Shown here piece after piece: positions 33,232-44,795 of a stretch of 64,000 nt of DNA. Position 1 is the first letter of the stretch; the number at the start of each line of letters is the position of its first letter. Source of the stretch: Neoscytalidium dimidiatum (lineage: Eukaryota; Ascomycota; Dothideomycetes; Botryosphaeriales; Botryosphaeriaceae); NCBI GenBank assembly GCA_037367355.1, contig CM074699.1:1302001-1366000 (forward strand), read 5' to 3'. The translations under genes and the position numbers were made by a program. Under the pieces are notes generated by a model that was not told where the DNA came from, searched no databases, and saw nothing but the letters and a program-made list of their open reading frames with translations.

Positions 33232-34956
33232 ATGCGAGAATCACGAGTCGTCAAAGTCCTCAACCGCGTGCTACCGGAAGGCATGGGCTCCTCACAGAAA
33301 CCACTGCCCTCACGGCCCACTTCGCAGGAAGGAGGAGAGGACGAGCATTACACATGGAGCATCCCGGAGAGCCAGCGGGACGGCGACCTGGGCGATATGA
33401 TCGAGCAGATCAAGGACTACCAATTCACCCACGGCTCCATGATCAAGCTCGTCCAAACGACCGAAGGCCCTACCGTCCTCTCCCGCCCCCTCGGCGTCAG
33501 CGTCTACCCAACCGCCTTCCCGCGCGCCCACTTCGACGAAGCCATCAGCCTGCAGAAGGCCTTCAACAAGCTCTACGCCGCCGTAGCCGAAGACCCGGAA
33601 TGGCTGGAGTCCGCCCTCCGCCCACTCATCGACACCGATCCCTTCACGCGCCACCTGTGGGACATCCACAAAGAAAGCAGCGCGTACTGGGCCGCCGAAA
33701 CCCTCTCCCTCGAGGCCCAGCCCATCTCGCTCGGCATCTTCAGATCCGACTACATGCTGCACCAACCCAACGCATCCCCATCCGACCCCTACATCCCCAC
33801 CACCACCTCCTCCTCCTCGTCCTCCTCCTCCCCGCCCAACTTCACCGGCACGCAGCTCAAGCAAGTCGAATTCAACACCATCTCCGCCGCCGGCGGCGCG
33901 CACGCCACCACCGCCGCCTCCATGCACGCCCACCTCGCCCTCGCCAACGACGACGCCGTCCAAACCGCCGACGCCCTCCCGACCAACCCGACCACGCCCT
34001 CGCTCGTCGCCGCCCTCGCCCGCGCCCACGCCGCCTACGGACCCTCGCGCACGGGGCACCCGCTCGCGGTGCTGCTCCTCGTGCAGCCGCACGACGCCAA
34101 CGCCTGCGACGAGCGCCCGCTCGAGTACGCGCTGTGGGGCGCGTCGCCGCCGATCGAGTGCCACCGGCTGGCCTTCGGCGCGCCGGTGCTGCTCCGCACG
34201 TCGCTCGGCCGCGGCGGCGCGCTGCTGTACCGGATGCCCGGCCACGGCCGCCGCCGCCGCCGCGGGCCGCGCGAGGTCAGCGTCGTGTACTTCCGCGCCG
34301 GCTTCGCGCCGGACGAGTACGAGCGCGACGGCGGCGCGGGCGTGGCCGCCCGCTTCTTCCTCGAGCGGAGCAGGGCCATCAAGTGCCCCGGCGTGCTGGC
34401 GCACCTGGCCTCGTCCAAGGCCGTGCAGCGCGCGCTGGCCGCGCCCGGCGCCGTCGAGCGCTTCCTGCGCGACGCCGCCGACGCGGCCGCCGTGAGGCGG
34501 ACCTTCGCGCCCCTGTACCGGCTGGACGGCGGGACGGAGGAGGGGTGCCGCGCGCGCGGGCTGGTGAGGGACGACGCGCTCGCCGAGGGGTACGTCTTGA
34601 AGCCCGGCTTGGAGGGCGGCGGGCGCAACGTGTACGGGAGCGATATCACCGGCTTTCTGGCGGGGGTGGACGAGCGGCTGTGGGCGAATTACGTGCTGAT
34701 GGGGAGGCTGAGGCCGCCGAGGGTGAGTGGGACGTTGATGGGGCCGAGGGGCTTGTATCAGGGGCCGGTGGTGAGCGAGGTCGGGGTTTTTGGGGCTGTG
34801 ATGTGGGAGAGGAAGGAGGGGGGTGGGGAGCAGGGGTTCGAGGTGTTGGAGAATGAGAATGCGGGGTGGAGCTTTAAGACGAAGGCGGCGCACGTGAATG
34901 AGATGAGCGTGGTGAAGGGGTACGGTTGCTTTGACTGCCCGAAGTTGGTGGATTGA
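33232..34956 (+). CDS. GSH2: Glutathione synthetase (eukaryotic ATP-grasp type)
   Basis: An intronless frame of 574 residues; a start at 33283 (MGSSQKPLP) is possible. The enzyme ligates gamma-glutamylcysteine and glycine using ATP, the last step of glutathione synthesis in the cytosol. Signs of the family: the substrate-binding motif KQVEFNTISAAGG (about residue 212), the early segment HGSMIKLV and IFRSDYMLH, and the glycine-rich ATP-lid loop KPGLEGGGRNVYG (about residue 458). The ending AAHVNEMSVVKGYGCFDCPKLVD is typical. Two low-complexity insertions are unusual in place and length: a Thr/Ser run near residue 190 and an Arg-rich run near residue 342, both in very GC-rich DNA. GC content makes long open frames on the opposite strand, which I consider shadows. 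Confidence 0.93.
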   Translation: MRESRVVKVLNRVLPEGMGSSQKPLPSRPTSQEGGEDEHYTWSIPESQRDGDLGDMIEQIKDYQFTHGSMIKLVQTTEGPTVLSRPLGVSVYPTAFPRAHFDEAISLQKAFNKLYAAVAEDPEWLESALRPLIDTDPFTRHLWDIHKESSAYWAAETLSLEAQPISLGIFRSDYMLHQPNASPSDPYIPTTTSSSSSSSSPPNFTGTQLKQVEFNTISAAGGAHATTAASMHAHLALANDDAVQTADALPTNPTTPSLVAALARAHAAYGPSRTGHPLAVLLLVQPHDANACDERPLEYALWGASPPIECHRLAFGAPVLLRTSLGRGGALLYRMPGHGRRRRRGPREVSVVYFRAGFAPDEYERDGGAGVAARFFLERSRAIKCPGVLAHLASSKAVQRALAAPGAVERFLRDAADAAAVRRTFAPLYRLDGGTEEGCRARGLVRDDALAEGYVLKPGLEGGGRNVYGSDITGFLAGVDERLWANYVLMGRLRPPRVSGTLMGPRGLYQGPVVSEVGVFGAVMWERKEGGGEQGFEVLENENAGWSFKTKAAHVNEMSVVKGYGCFDCPKLVD

Positions 34957-35798
34957 AAAATGTCCATGGATGTTTCTTTTTTTTTTTTTGGGTGAGCGAG
35001 AATCGGATTTCAGGAGTGTTGCAACCGCTGAGCCTCCTACCAGACCAAGGCTCTCAGGGAGTCGGAGCAGTCATCAGAACGACTGCTTCAATCGGCTCTC
35101 TCTGCATGATACTGCTTGCGGTTGCAATTCTTTTGAATCCGACCTCCACATTCTTCTGCACAGAAGAATGACGATTCGACGAATGTTTACGGACATAGCG
35201 AACCTTTCGGAAGATAAAAAAGAAACCGTTAAATAAAATCGCAGTACCGAAGACCCGGAGCGCGGATTTCCGACCTTTCCGCTCGGCATGGACGCCATGA
35301 ACCAGGAACCGGGGTGCTCGACCGGGGGCACCTCGCCTACCCGCATAGCGAATGTCGCCAATAGCTCTCACGCGCGTCGCTATATTGAATGGCACTGTGT
35401 AGCTCGGCGAGTTTGGCAGCAACAGCGAGTATTTTCCGCGAATGGCGGCGCACTTCGCTTGCGTATTCGCTGCCCTTTGACCCGAAACATGGCGCAGCCA
35501 AGGCCTGGGGAAGCACCCAATTCATGGGGAAAGCACCCAATTCTGGAGCAGAGTAGCGGTGGCGGGGTTGCGGGGAATGACAAACGCTGCCTCCATGACT
35601 CTCCCCCTTGACCAGATGGGTAAACGGCGATGGGGGTTGTGGCGCCGCACCCTGTTTATCAGCCGCAGCAGCTGCAGGTACAAAAGGATGTGAAACGGCC
35701 GGGGAACAGGGTGAGATGATTTGCAGCGCCTGAGAATTCTTTTCTCGTTTCCTCCACAGCCCAGGGTCCGTGTCTTGGGGCGCAAAAGAGCAGGGGAA
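34957..35798. other. Intergenic
   Basis: No gene. A T run at 34977-34990 lies in the 3' region of the glutathione synthetase gene. The promoter of the lyase gene should be near 35.6 kb. Confidence 0.5.
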
Positions 35799-37691
35799 AT
35801 GGCGACGATGGTGCGAGGTGCAATCATCGCCGCGACGGCGCTTCTCGCGCAGACGACGTGCGCCGCCGGCCCGTTCTTCCAGCAGCTTAACGGCAGCACT
35901 TGGGTGATCGGCAACGACCACTGGAACCTGACGCAGAATTACCAGTACGGCACGAAGCTGTACTACAAGGGAAAGGATCTCGTCGGGGACGCCTGGGGCC
36001 ACTATGTCAGTTACAGTACGTTCCACCTCGTCCCCTTTCCGGGAAATGCGTCGACTGACATACGGATGCAGACGGCGCGGCCAACGACCTCGCCTGGCTC
36101 AATGCCTCGGTCGTCCACCGCACCGCCGACTACATCGATGTGGCCTTCACTGCCGCCGAGGGCGACTTCCACTGGGTCATCTACAAGGACCTGGTCGGCG
36201 CGTACCAGTACTTCGTCAACCACGCGCTGCCCGTGCTCGGCGAGTTCCGGACGCTCTGGCGGCTCGACAACACATCTTTCCCGAATGGCAGGACGACGGA
36301 GCGAGACGGCGAGCTGCCGCCCTTGTCCGAGTATGTCGCCGCCACGAAGGTGCAGGACGAGACCTGGGAGAAGGCCGACGGCACGTTCCTCACGAAGTAC
36401 GACTGGAGCGCGTTCATCCGGGAACAGGACTACTACGGCGTATACGGGGATGAGTTCGGCAGCTGGTACATCGTAAGCAATCTCTTTTCCCAACCTCTTC
36501 CGAAATAAGGGGGGCAACGAAGAGAGAAAAAAAAAAGAAGAGGAGAAGGAATGACCGAACGCTTACCACCTGGACCAGAACCCCGGCAAGGACTACTACA
36601 ACGGCAACCACCTGAAGCAGGAGCTGATGGTGCACCGCGAGTCGCAGACGGGCGACGCCGTCCAGCTCAACATGATCCACGGCACCCACTTCCAAGCCTC
36701 GTCGTCCGACGCCTTCGCCGACGGCAAGCTCTGGGGCCCGTGGCTGTGGTACCTGAACGACGGCTCGCAGGCGGACGCCGCCGCGCGCGCGGCGCGGGAG
36801 GCCGCCGCCTGGCCGTACGCGTGGTTCGAGAACGCGCGGTACCAGGGGCGCGCGCCCGCGGTGACGGGCCGCATCGCGCTGGCCGACGGGCGGCCCGCCG
36901 CCGGCGCGGCCGTGTTCCTGGGCGACAACCGCCCGAACAAGACAGCGCTGGACATGGGCTCCGGCGCGTACTACACGACGTACGCGGACGGCGAGGGCGC
37001 CTTTGTCTTCGAGCACGTCGTCGCGGGCACGTACGGCCTGCAGGCGTGGTCGGCCGGCGGCGCGCTGGCCGACGTGTCGACCAGCTTGCTGCAGAACGAC
37101 GTCGTCGTGGCGGCGGCGCCGGCGGCGGGTCGCAAGCTGCGGCGCGGTGATGCGCTCGACCTCGGGGAGTTCGAGTGGCCGCTGCATGAGGGGCGTGAGC
37201 GCGTCTTCCAGGTCGGCGATTTCGACCGCAAGTCTCTGGGGTTCAAGTTCGGTGGCGCGCCGTACCAGCATGCTCTCGTGGCGCAGTGCCCGGCGAGCTT
37301 GACTTTCACGGTGGGCGAGAGTGTGGACGAGGATTGGTGCTTCGGGCAGAGCGCGCTGGGGGCGTGGGATATCGTGTTTGACGTCGACGAGGTGCAGGCG
37401 GGCAGGTCGGCTGTCCTGACGGTGTCGCTGGCGGGCTACTCGCAGGGGACGAGCGCGGTGATTCTCGTGAATGGGGAGACGCAGGTGGGCAATCTGACGA
37501 GCGGGCGCATCCCGACCGATCAGTGTTTGTATCGCAGCGCGACGACTGCGGGCGAGTGGCATTTGTACGAGTTCGAGTTTGATGGGGGCAGCGTGTTGAA
37601 GGAGGGCGCTAATACGTTGACGTTCAATGTGACGGCGAGTACGCAGTGGCGTGGGTTCCTGTGGGACAGTATCATCTTGGAGTGGGCATGA
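35799..37691 (+). CDS. Secreted rhamnogalacturonan lyase, PL4
   Basis: Three exons (35799-36015, 36072-36472, 36579-37691) join to 576 residues. A signal peptide is plain: MATMVRGAIIAATALLAQTT with cleavage expected after the Ala-Ala near residue 23. The enzyme cuts rhamnogalacturonan I of pectin by beta-elimination. Family signs are KDLVGAYQYFVN, the segment FREQDYYGVYGDEFGSWYI-like just before the second splice, GKDYYNGNHLKQELMVHRES, a GTHFQ motif, and a carbohydrate-binding-like C-terminal domain ending FLWDSIILEWA. The middle domain (residues about 345-430) is the fibronectin-like one. It appears complete. It is a plant cell-wall enzyme, which fits a plant-associated or saprotrophic fungus. 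Alternative names in databases include rhamnogalacturonase B. Confidence 0.92.
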
Positions 37692-37850
37692 AGGGGATCT
37701 TGGATAAATTGATTGATGGTACATATGGATGAAATATTATTGTACTGGGCTTGACAAGATCCAACTTATCGTGCTTGCGGTTCTTAACGCATGGCGTTTG
37801 CCTTTCCCCCCTGAGTCCACTACGAATCTTCCAATATCGGTAGAATGGCT

Positions 37851-38861
37851 TCACTTCTCTGCAATACAGGCCGAGTGGTTGAAAATGACGGTCTTGAAAA
37901 GAATGATAGTCTCATGGACATGTGTCTCGTCGTAGCGCGGCGTCCCGTCCTCTAAAGTGGCAGGCTTGTCAACGTACTGTGGAGCTGCATTCACTCTCGC
38001 CTTGTTGCACGCTTTTCCACAGTCTTCCAGCCTCAAATGCACATCGATAGCGCGGGGACAAACATAGACCCTGTCAAAAACCTGCTCCTTCTTAGTCCTG
38101 CGGAAAGAATGAGTAGACACAACTTCGACGTCAGTGTTCTCCACCATTGCCGGCTTTTCCGGGCCTGGAACCATCTTGGCGCTGAAGTGTTGTTTTGCCG
38201 CCTGAAGATAGCCTTTCTGCTTGACCCAAAACATAAGTCGTGGGATCTGGAAGAACTGCGCCCCAGCCAAGAGTGCAGCGTAGCGTTGATGATTGTGTCC
38301 AGTCTGGCTGTCCCAGAAGACGGGTAGAAGGCCGTGTCTCAGATAACGTAGAATATCTTCAAACAACGAGGCATCGGCATCAACGAAGTAACTCCCATCG
38401 GCTTGCTGGTTTCCTGCATGGTTCTCAAACAGGTCCTTGAAGTAACCGCTCTCCTTTGTCAGCGTATCACGGGCGGTGAGAAACTTTCGTCCGCCAACGC
38501 AAAGAGTCAGAGTTCCGCTTGTCGAAGGAGGTTGACTGGCCGTGAAGGCCTCAGTCGCATGATCATCACGACGGTCTGCTGGCGCCAGTGTTCGAGACTT
38601 TCGGTCTCGCCGTGTGACGTGTCTCGGATTGTTCGTGTTGGTTGGCCCTTGCAACACATCTCCAAGTGTGCTGGTTGGTGGATCGGGCGGTGCAGCAAGC
38701 GACCTTCCTAGTGGAACATCGGCATCGAGAAACGGGTCCTCTTCAGAAGATGAATCGATGTCCGAATTGTCGACATATGCCGTTCCATGCCCTGCAAGCG
38801 ATTTTGCGTCCGGACTGACGCCCCTGCCACTGGAAAGTTTATCCATTGAAATGTTGGACAT
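37851..38861 (-). CDS. BTB/POZ (T1-type) domain protein
   Basis: An intronless frame of 336 residues from MSNISMDKLSSGRG. Residues 1-110 are Ser/Asp-rich and disordered-looking. A BTB fold of the tetramerisation (KCTD-like) type follows: LTLCVGGRKFLTARDTL, SGYFKDLFENHAG, YFVDADASLFEDILRYLRHG, then a helical part QRYAALLAGAQFFQIPRL. The C-terminal 130 residues include two Cys-containing segments (VYVCPRAIDVHL, LEDCGKACNKARV) with no match I know. Such proteins often act as substrate adaptors for Cullin-3 ligases or as protein-assembly modules; which applies here is unknown. It is convergent with the lyase gene, with about 160 bases between their ends. Confidence 0.88.
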   Translation of the reverse strand: MSNISMDKLSSGRGVSPDAKSLAGHGTAYVDNSDIDSSSEEDPFLDADVPLGRSLAAPPDPPTSTLGDVLQGPTNTNNPRHVTRRDRKSRTLAPADRRDDHATEAFTASQPPSTSGTLTLCVGGRKFLTARDTLTKESGYFKDLFENHAGNQQADGSYFVDADASLFEDILRYLRHGLLPVFWDSQTGHNHQRYAALLAGAQFFQIPRLMFWVKQKGYLQAAKQHFSAKMVPGPEKPAMVENTDVEVVSTHSFRRTKKEQVFDRVYVCPRAIDVHLRLEDCGKACNKARVNAAPQYVDKPATLEDGTPRYDETHVHETIILFKTVIFNHSACIAEK

Positions 38862-41118
38862 GGTACACGAAGTGGTGCAAGTAAAGCTATGTAACGTTGT
38901 TTAGTAGCACTCGCAGGAAAACTTTCCGCGACAGCCTTTCCAGCGGCAACTTTTATGGTATCTGTGATGAAAGAGCTCTTTCAGATTATTCCAGAACGCT
39001 GTGGTTGAAACCAGTGGTATCCCATCCATTGAAGGAGCATGACTACGCCAGTGCATTCCATGGCAGTTCTAAGAGGATTTCGTGAAGCACGATCAAGTTC
39101 GAAAAGGTGCGGACAGCGCTCAGGGCAGTTGCGTCAATGCTGATGCTAGCCTTTTCTGGAAGGTTGGCACAGGTGAATTGTTTCTGAGTCACATAGACGC
39201 CAAAGGATTTGTTTGCCTCAACCGTTCTCTTTGTGGACGTGACTCGAGAAGTCTGCAGGTTCAGACACCGCAGTGTCCGAGCTTTGGCTGTTCCAGGATC
39301 ATACCTCAGGACACGAGAAAGAACATCCGGCAGATGGCTGACGGGATTCAGAAGGACAGTGGGGAGATGGTATCCATTTGATCAGGAACGAATCTGATTG
39401 GCTGGCGAGCCAAGGATTGGTCCACATGCGCTGCCCGCATAAAGAGTTGAGGCACTTTTCCGTAGGTATAATAGCCGAGATGTGGCATAGCACTCGCACA
39501 AATGGGAATACGTTTGTTTTCAGTGCTGCTGCAGGGTAGGTGAAGTGGAGAGCGAGCGCGTAGAAGGATGTGATGGAGTCTGCTCAGAGAAAATTCCCAG
39601 CAGACGGGGCCAATTGCGGTTGATTGCGGTGGAAGAACCGACCAGGGTAGCCAGCGCGGTGTGCAAAATGACGGCGCACTGTGAAATGTGCCGACGGTTA
39701 GCAAGGCTCATTTGCGAATCCTGCAGGGTAGACGGACTGGATTCGGAGAAAAGCAGGGTTGATCTCGTGGTGAGAGTCTGCTGCAGATACAGATGATGGC
39801 CATCGCAATTCGCGGCTAGGCTGAAAGCGGGCGCCGGGTCGGGTCAACTTTGTTCAACACCAGAAAATGTCGCGCTGATCGCGAGTTGGTTGCCTTGCAT
39901 CCAACATGTTCGGCACAGCCCCGTCACCGTGGCCCCCTCTCCTGGCGCTGCCACTGCCTACCCACCTACCCGCCTACCGTCTGCGCCCGCCCCAAAGCTT
40001 GACCTCGGCCTTCCTGCCACCTTGCCGCTCGATTGCGCAGCCTCCCCCGGCCACCCCCCACGGGCCGAAGGGCACTTCCCCGTCAGCGGTCCGCTAACCA
40101 ACAGGGACTGGGCCTCACTGCGGCCCATTTTCGGGGCTGTGGCCATCGAAATAAGACTGCCTTACGCGCAAGCCACAGCATTATTGCTCTGTTTCCAACA
40201 CGTTGCGCCTGGAATTTTGCTGCCGCCGTGTGCGCGCCTCAACCATGTCCGGCCCATCGGCAGCCTGCCGACCGATGAGCGCTGCTGGTCGGTATCGGCT
40301 CCGCCAGTGCACGTTGAGTGCTGGTTCGCCTGGTCGTCTCTTTAAGCGCGCCCGCTGAATCGTGCGTCTCCGCAATCACCTCAAGAACGGCTAAAGGGGC
40401 AGGGGTACCACCACTATGTCCCCTCCGCCTTCGCCAACCATTGCATCAGCCAAGGGCACGCCATTGTTGTCTGCCTGCGTGACGCGCAACGTGCGACGCC
40501 TGTCACAGTCGTCGCGTCAAGGCCAGGCCAGCTGCACACTCTGTTGAACACGTCTCCGCTGCCCCATCTCTAGCCAGCTGAAGATTTGCGCCGCACAGCC
40601 GCCCCCCCATGCTGCCGCTTATTATAGTGTTTTGGAGTCCGGGCGAGTACAGCCTCCAGCCTCCGTAATGTGTTTCCGTATTTGAGCCTCTCCCTGCATG
40701 ACGCGCTAAACAGCGAAACGAGCCAACCGCCACAGCCTTGTTGCCCGTTATGGAATGTAACGTATGTGCACTGACGAGCGCACCTTCGCCTCTCGGAGCC
40801 TGCCTTCTGCAGAGGATCTGCAACCCTGACGCTCTGAGGCCCGATCGGCACCTGCCTGCTGGCTTTGACCGCCTGCTCAGCCCTGCTGCTCGAGATGACC
40901 AACTCTCCTTCTGGTGGGTCAGAGGATCTGTGAATTGCGGAGTCCCAGGTGACGGATGTTGCACCCCTTGATATGTGGACCCGCCGTTGGCAGCTCTTGC
41001 GCCTAACAAGCCGGCCCAACTTCCTCGACGCTACACCCACCTCTCGTGAACCCTCTTCCTCTCGAGGTGCTTTCGAGATGGCCCTCCTCTTCAATCATCT
41101 TGTTTCTTTTGTTTCCAG
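38862..41118. other. Intergenic
   Basis: No gene I can support. It contains the divergent promoters of the BTB gene and, near its right end, of the DUF3431 gene, whose first coding exon may lie here (see that entry). Confidence 0.5.
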
Positions 41119-43472
41119 GGACGAGATGTACCACAGGGGGAATGCCGACTTTACTCATCCATCACACGGCCTGATGGCCGCCAGGTTGGTCCTCTCAATT
41201 CTGCTTTCACTCTCAGTTCTAATACAACCAGCCTCTGGACCCTCGCAGCATCGCTGTCGGTTCTTTCCAGCAGATATCTCCTCGTAGAACTCAATTATCG
41301 TAAGTGTCACTGCCGATCCACCGCGAATTCCTGGCTAATCTTCGTCTTCAGATTTTCGTAAGTAGCTTCCAGCGACCGGCTCCCTCCCGTGCTGACGTTT
41401 GTAGCTCTTCACCTTCTCCTAGTTCATCTCTTTGTCTTGTCGGCTTTCCTTGTCAGCCACAAGTTTGCGTCCGCACTTAAAACCCGATACCGAACGCCAA
41501 GATGGTTCCACGCTACCTTCGAGTACACCGGCGAGTCGGATCCCGACGAAAGATGGTATCACGGCCTGCCAACAGCTGTTTGCATCGCTGCCGCTCTTCC
41601 ATTGTCCATGCAGGCAATTCTTCACTGGACCAACCTATCGACACTAGCGCTCATGCCTGTAAGAGGAGCACGTTTTGTTACTATTTGCCAGGCTAACCAC
41701 CAGTGCAGGCTTTTGCATATCTTTTCTGTGACATCTGGAGCCTAGTGTCATTTCGCCATCCCTCGATCTGGATCAAATTTCTAGAGCTCATCTTTCATTC
41801 CGCCTGCTGCGCCGTTATTCTGTACGATGAATATCGGCTGACTCCCGAGGGCATCATCTGCACATTGCTGGCCATGCTGTTCACCGGGTTGGCAATGGGC
41901 TTTAGCCAAACTTTCCGTCCCACTGTCGTGGATCTTTGCGCATATCGTCGTTCCTCCCCATCTCTCATCACTACCGCGACAGTCTCTCTCTTCATCACGC
42001 TTGTTTGGTGCATCAAGAAGGAAGATACTCTGCGAGCTGCGGAGCATATTCTCGACATGGACCCCATGCTCATCGGTCTCAACGTTGCATCTACCGTGGC
42101 TGCGATACTTTTGGGCAATTCGTTCCTCGTGCCAATCAGCATTCAGGACCACTTTTCGCCAGAAACCAGAAAAGCTCGCGTCTTAATAGCGCAGGTTTCG
42201 GCTACGTTCGGATTCACTGCGATTGTTGGATTTGTCTCCTCGTATCTTACCATGAGATCGTACGCTACGGCGCTTCAGGCGGGCGCTTTCTGCTTGGCCG
42301 TTGTGTGCATATTCAGCGGCCCTCAACGCGTCGAAGCTGATGGTTGCCTCATGTTCTACAATCCCTTGTACGATCTCGAGCGACTCAGGCCCACATCAGT
42401 GTCTCTTGATTCAGTTCCGCTAGATTATGACGAGAGCAGCCCAGCGCAAGGGCTGCTCGACGAAGAGGATTTCAACGATAGAATTGACTACGAGAGATGG
42501 GTTGGGAGGCTCAGCACGCCGTCGGTCCTCTCCATCGCAGCCTACGCCGTGATTATCCTCACGTGGATCGGCTTCTTGGCCTGCAATTTTGCGAATGTAT
42601 CAGGCTCAGACATCACGGAGCCCTTCCCGCAACTCGACCTCGCTTACCAGCCTACTCACGGTTTCGATGTCGTGATCAGCATGTACAAAGAACCCGTGGA
42701 GTCAATCCAGTCCATCATGGATGAGCTTTCAGCTATTCCCGCCATCGCCGAATCTTCGCCGAGGTTGTTTCTCTACACCAAGGACGAGGATACGGAGCCC
42801 GCCGACATTGCCGAGCTCGGTAACATGACGAGCGCCTTCAAGGTTATCAAGCTTCCGAACTTTGGTCGCGAGGGAGAGACCTATCTTGAGCATATTCTTC
42901 TCAACTGGGACACACTTGCGAAGCAAACCCTCTTCGTGCAGGCCGACGTCCACAACCCTCGCGAGTTTTTCAACCGCATTCAGGACTACTACGCGCCAAA
43001 CACGGGCATGCTGAGCCTCGGCTTCAGCGGCAAATCGTGCGACACGGCAAACTGCGGCGATCGCTGGAATTGGTACGAAGAGGAGGCACTTCTCAACGAC
43101 ATCTGCAAGCGCGTCGACGGCGAGACGTGCAAGAACATCCTGCTCTCGTACAAGGGACAGTTCATCGCGTCTGCGAAGCGCATTCGCGCCGTCGATCGCG
43201 AGCTCTACGAAGAGCTAAAGGAGGCGATGACGGCCCCCGACAGCTGGGCGCACAAGGAGCCATACCTCCAGGGCAGGAAGGATTCACTTAACGCGCCACG
43301 CTTCGGCTACACGATGGAGCGGATGTGGTCCATCGTCATGCAGTGTTCGACGGAGGAGATTGCTTGGCGCTGCCCAACGCTGCTTAGCCGCACGAGGAGG
43401 GGTGGCGATCTGGCAGATTGCCAGTGTTTGGATCCTGAAGACTCGCTGAACTCGACGATGATTGTTACCTGA
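41119..43472 (+). CDS. Multi-membrane protein with DUF3431 domain
   Basis: Supported exons: 41119-41299, a 6-base exon 41352-41357, 41405-41658 and 41709-43472. They stay in frame across all joins, giving about 735 residues without the start. I could not place the first methionine; exon 41119-41299 begins in phase 0 after a good acceptor, so a short upstream exon is likely. The first 420 residues carry about ten hydrophobic segments. A linker follows, then another membrane helix (SIAAYAVIILTWIGFLACNF) and a C-terminal DUF3431 region with FDVVISMYKEP, IIKLPNFGREGETYLEHIL-like and TLFVQADVHNP. DUF3431 resembles glycosyltransferase-like folds and its role is unproven. Two Cys pairs near the end (CDTANCGD, CKRVDGETCK) may form disulphides. 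Confidence 0.82.
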
Positions 43473-43572
43473 TAAAGAGGAAAAGAGGGAAGGAGAGAAA
43501 CCAAAAAAAAAAAAAAAAAAAGTCTTCATGATACCCCTGTAAAATCAAATCGATATTTTAATATACTGCGCT

Positions 43573-44559
43573 TCACGCCACCCCCGCCTCCGCCGCCTTT
43601 CCGATCACGAAATCCGTCGCGTTCGTACCGTAGGTTTGGACGTAGTGCAGCTGGACGTCCGCGCTCGTCCCGCCGTCGCACGCCACGTCCCCGTCGTCGC
43701 AGTACGACCGCGTTCGGTTCTCGTACCACTTGCACTGCGCGACGTTCCTTTTCGCGGAGGAGATCTGTACGTCCCTTAGCCACGGGCTTCGTGGTCCTCT
43801 CCACAACAAGAGCGGAACTCACCCCATCGCGCGTCCCACTCCCGACATTCCAGGCCTGGCCCGCGACGTGGCCCGGGTCGCCCATGAGGATGACCGCCGT
43901 GACTATTGGGGGTGTTTTTCCCCCCCCATAACGTCAGCGTAAACACTCTTCCTCTGTCCTCTTCGTAACGTGCGAGAACCCGGCCACGACAGGACGTGGA
44001 CCGGAAAGAACAGGAAAAAAAAAGGAAATCAAATTAGGAAAAAAAAAAGGGAGAGAGAGAGGGGCAGCACTCACTCTTCTCCCCCCACGCCCGATTCAAC
44101 GGCGCCACGGCCCCGTCCGCCGTCCCGCACAGCGCGTCCCCCACCACCTCGGCGCCCGCCCCGTACCCGAGCACCGCGATCCGGCTCGTAGGGCACTCGG
44201 CGACCGACGCGTTCAGGCGCGCGCGCAGCTCGCGCACGCCGGCCCGCACGCCGGCCGCGTAGGCGCCATCGTCGTCGCCGTCGTCGTCGTAGGCCGGGAG
44301 CGGGTCGGTCAGCACGACGTAGTCGGATCCCGTGACGTTGGCGGTGATGTTGTGGAGGAGGGGCGCGAGGAGGCCGGCGTCCGGGTCGGTCGGGGGCAGG
44401 GAGAGGGCGGTGGGGGTCGGGGTCGGGGTCGGCGCGTTGGGCGCGACGATGAGGTGGAGGCCTTCGGCGCAGGGGGGGTAGTGGAGGGGTTTGAGGGCGG
44501 TGGTGAGCGGTAGGAGGAGGAGGAGGAGGAGGAGGAGGAAGGGAGGGGAGGGATGGCAT
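43573..44559 (-). CDS. Cutinase/acetylxylan-esterase-like protein lacking the Ser nucleophile
   Basis: Three exons are clear: first ending at 44075, then 43902-43823 and 43764-43573. The CE5-type fold is read from a leucine-rich signal core, DYVVLTDPLPAY, the nucleophile-elbow segment AVLGYGAGAEVVGDALCG, VILMGDPGHVAGQAWNVG, and the C-terminal Asp and His (SYCDDGDVACDGG, QLHYVQTYG). Normal members read GYSQG at the elbow; here it is GYGAG, so the nucleophile serine is Gly, while Asp and His remain. The start is unresolved: the ATG at 44559 is one base out of frame with the signal core, and the in-frame ATG at 44795 would give a long, unusual N-terminus. A (GGA)n repeat lies between. It could be a non-catalytic esterase relative, a decaying gene, or a sequence error. 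Confidence 0.72.
44500..44540. repeat. GGA triplet repeat encoding the signal core
   Basis: A run of AGG/GGA triplets on the plus strand which, read on the minus strand in the esterase frame, encodes the leucine run of the signal peptide. Triplet slippage would change the length of the hydrophobic core without shifting the frame. Confidence 0.8.
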
Positions 44560-44795
44560 GGTCGGTTGTTGGAGGGGGACTTGTGGGGGTGTGTTGTGAA
44601 TGTCCGGTATCCTGCTGGATGGTGGTGGTTGTTTTTGCGGGAGAAAACGGCTGTTATAGATGCGGGCTTCGTGGCACGGGCTGAATGTGTGGGCTTGCGG
44701 GCATTGATGGCGTTTCCTTTTTTGGGGAGGGATTTTTTTTTTTTTTTTTTGGTTTCTGCATCCTTTGAAATGCATGAGGAAGAGCGGTTCACCAC

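Noticed and set aside
33310..34893. Very long open frame opposite the glutathione synthetase gene.
   Set aside because: It is Arg/Gly/Val-rich, a typical shadow of a GC-rich gene with G or C at third positions.
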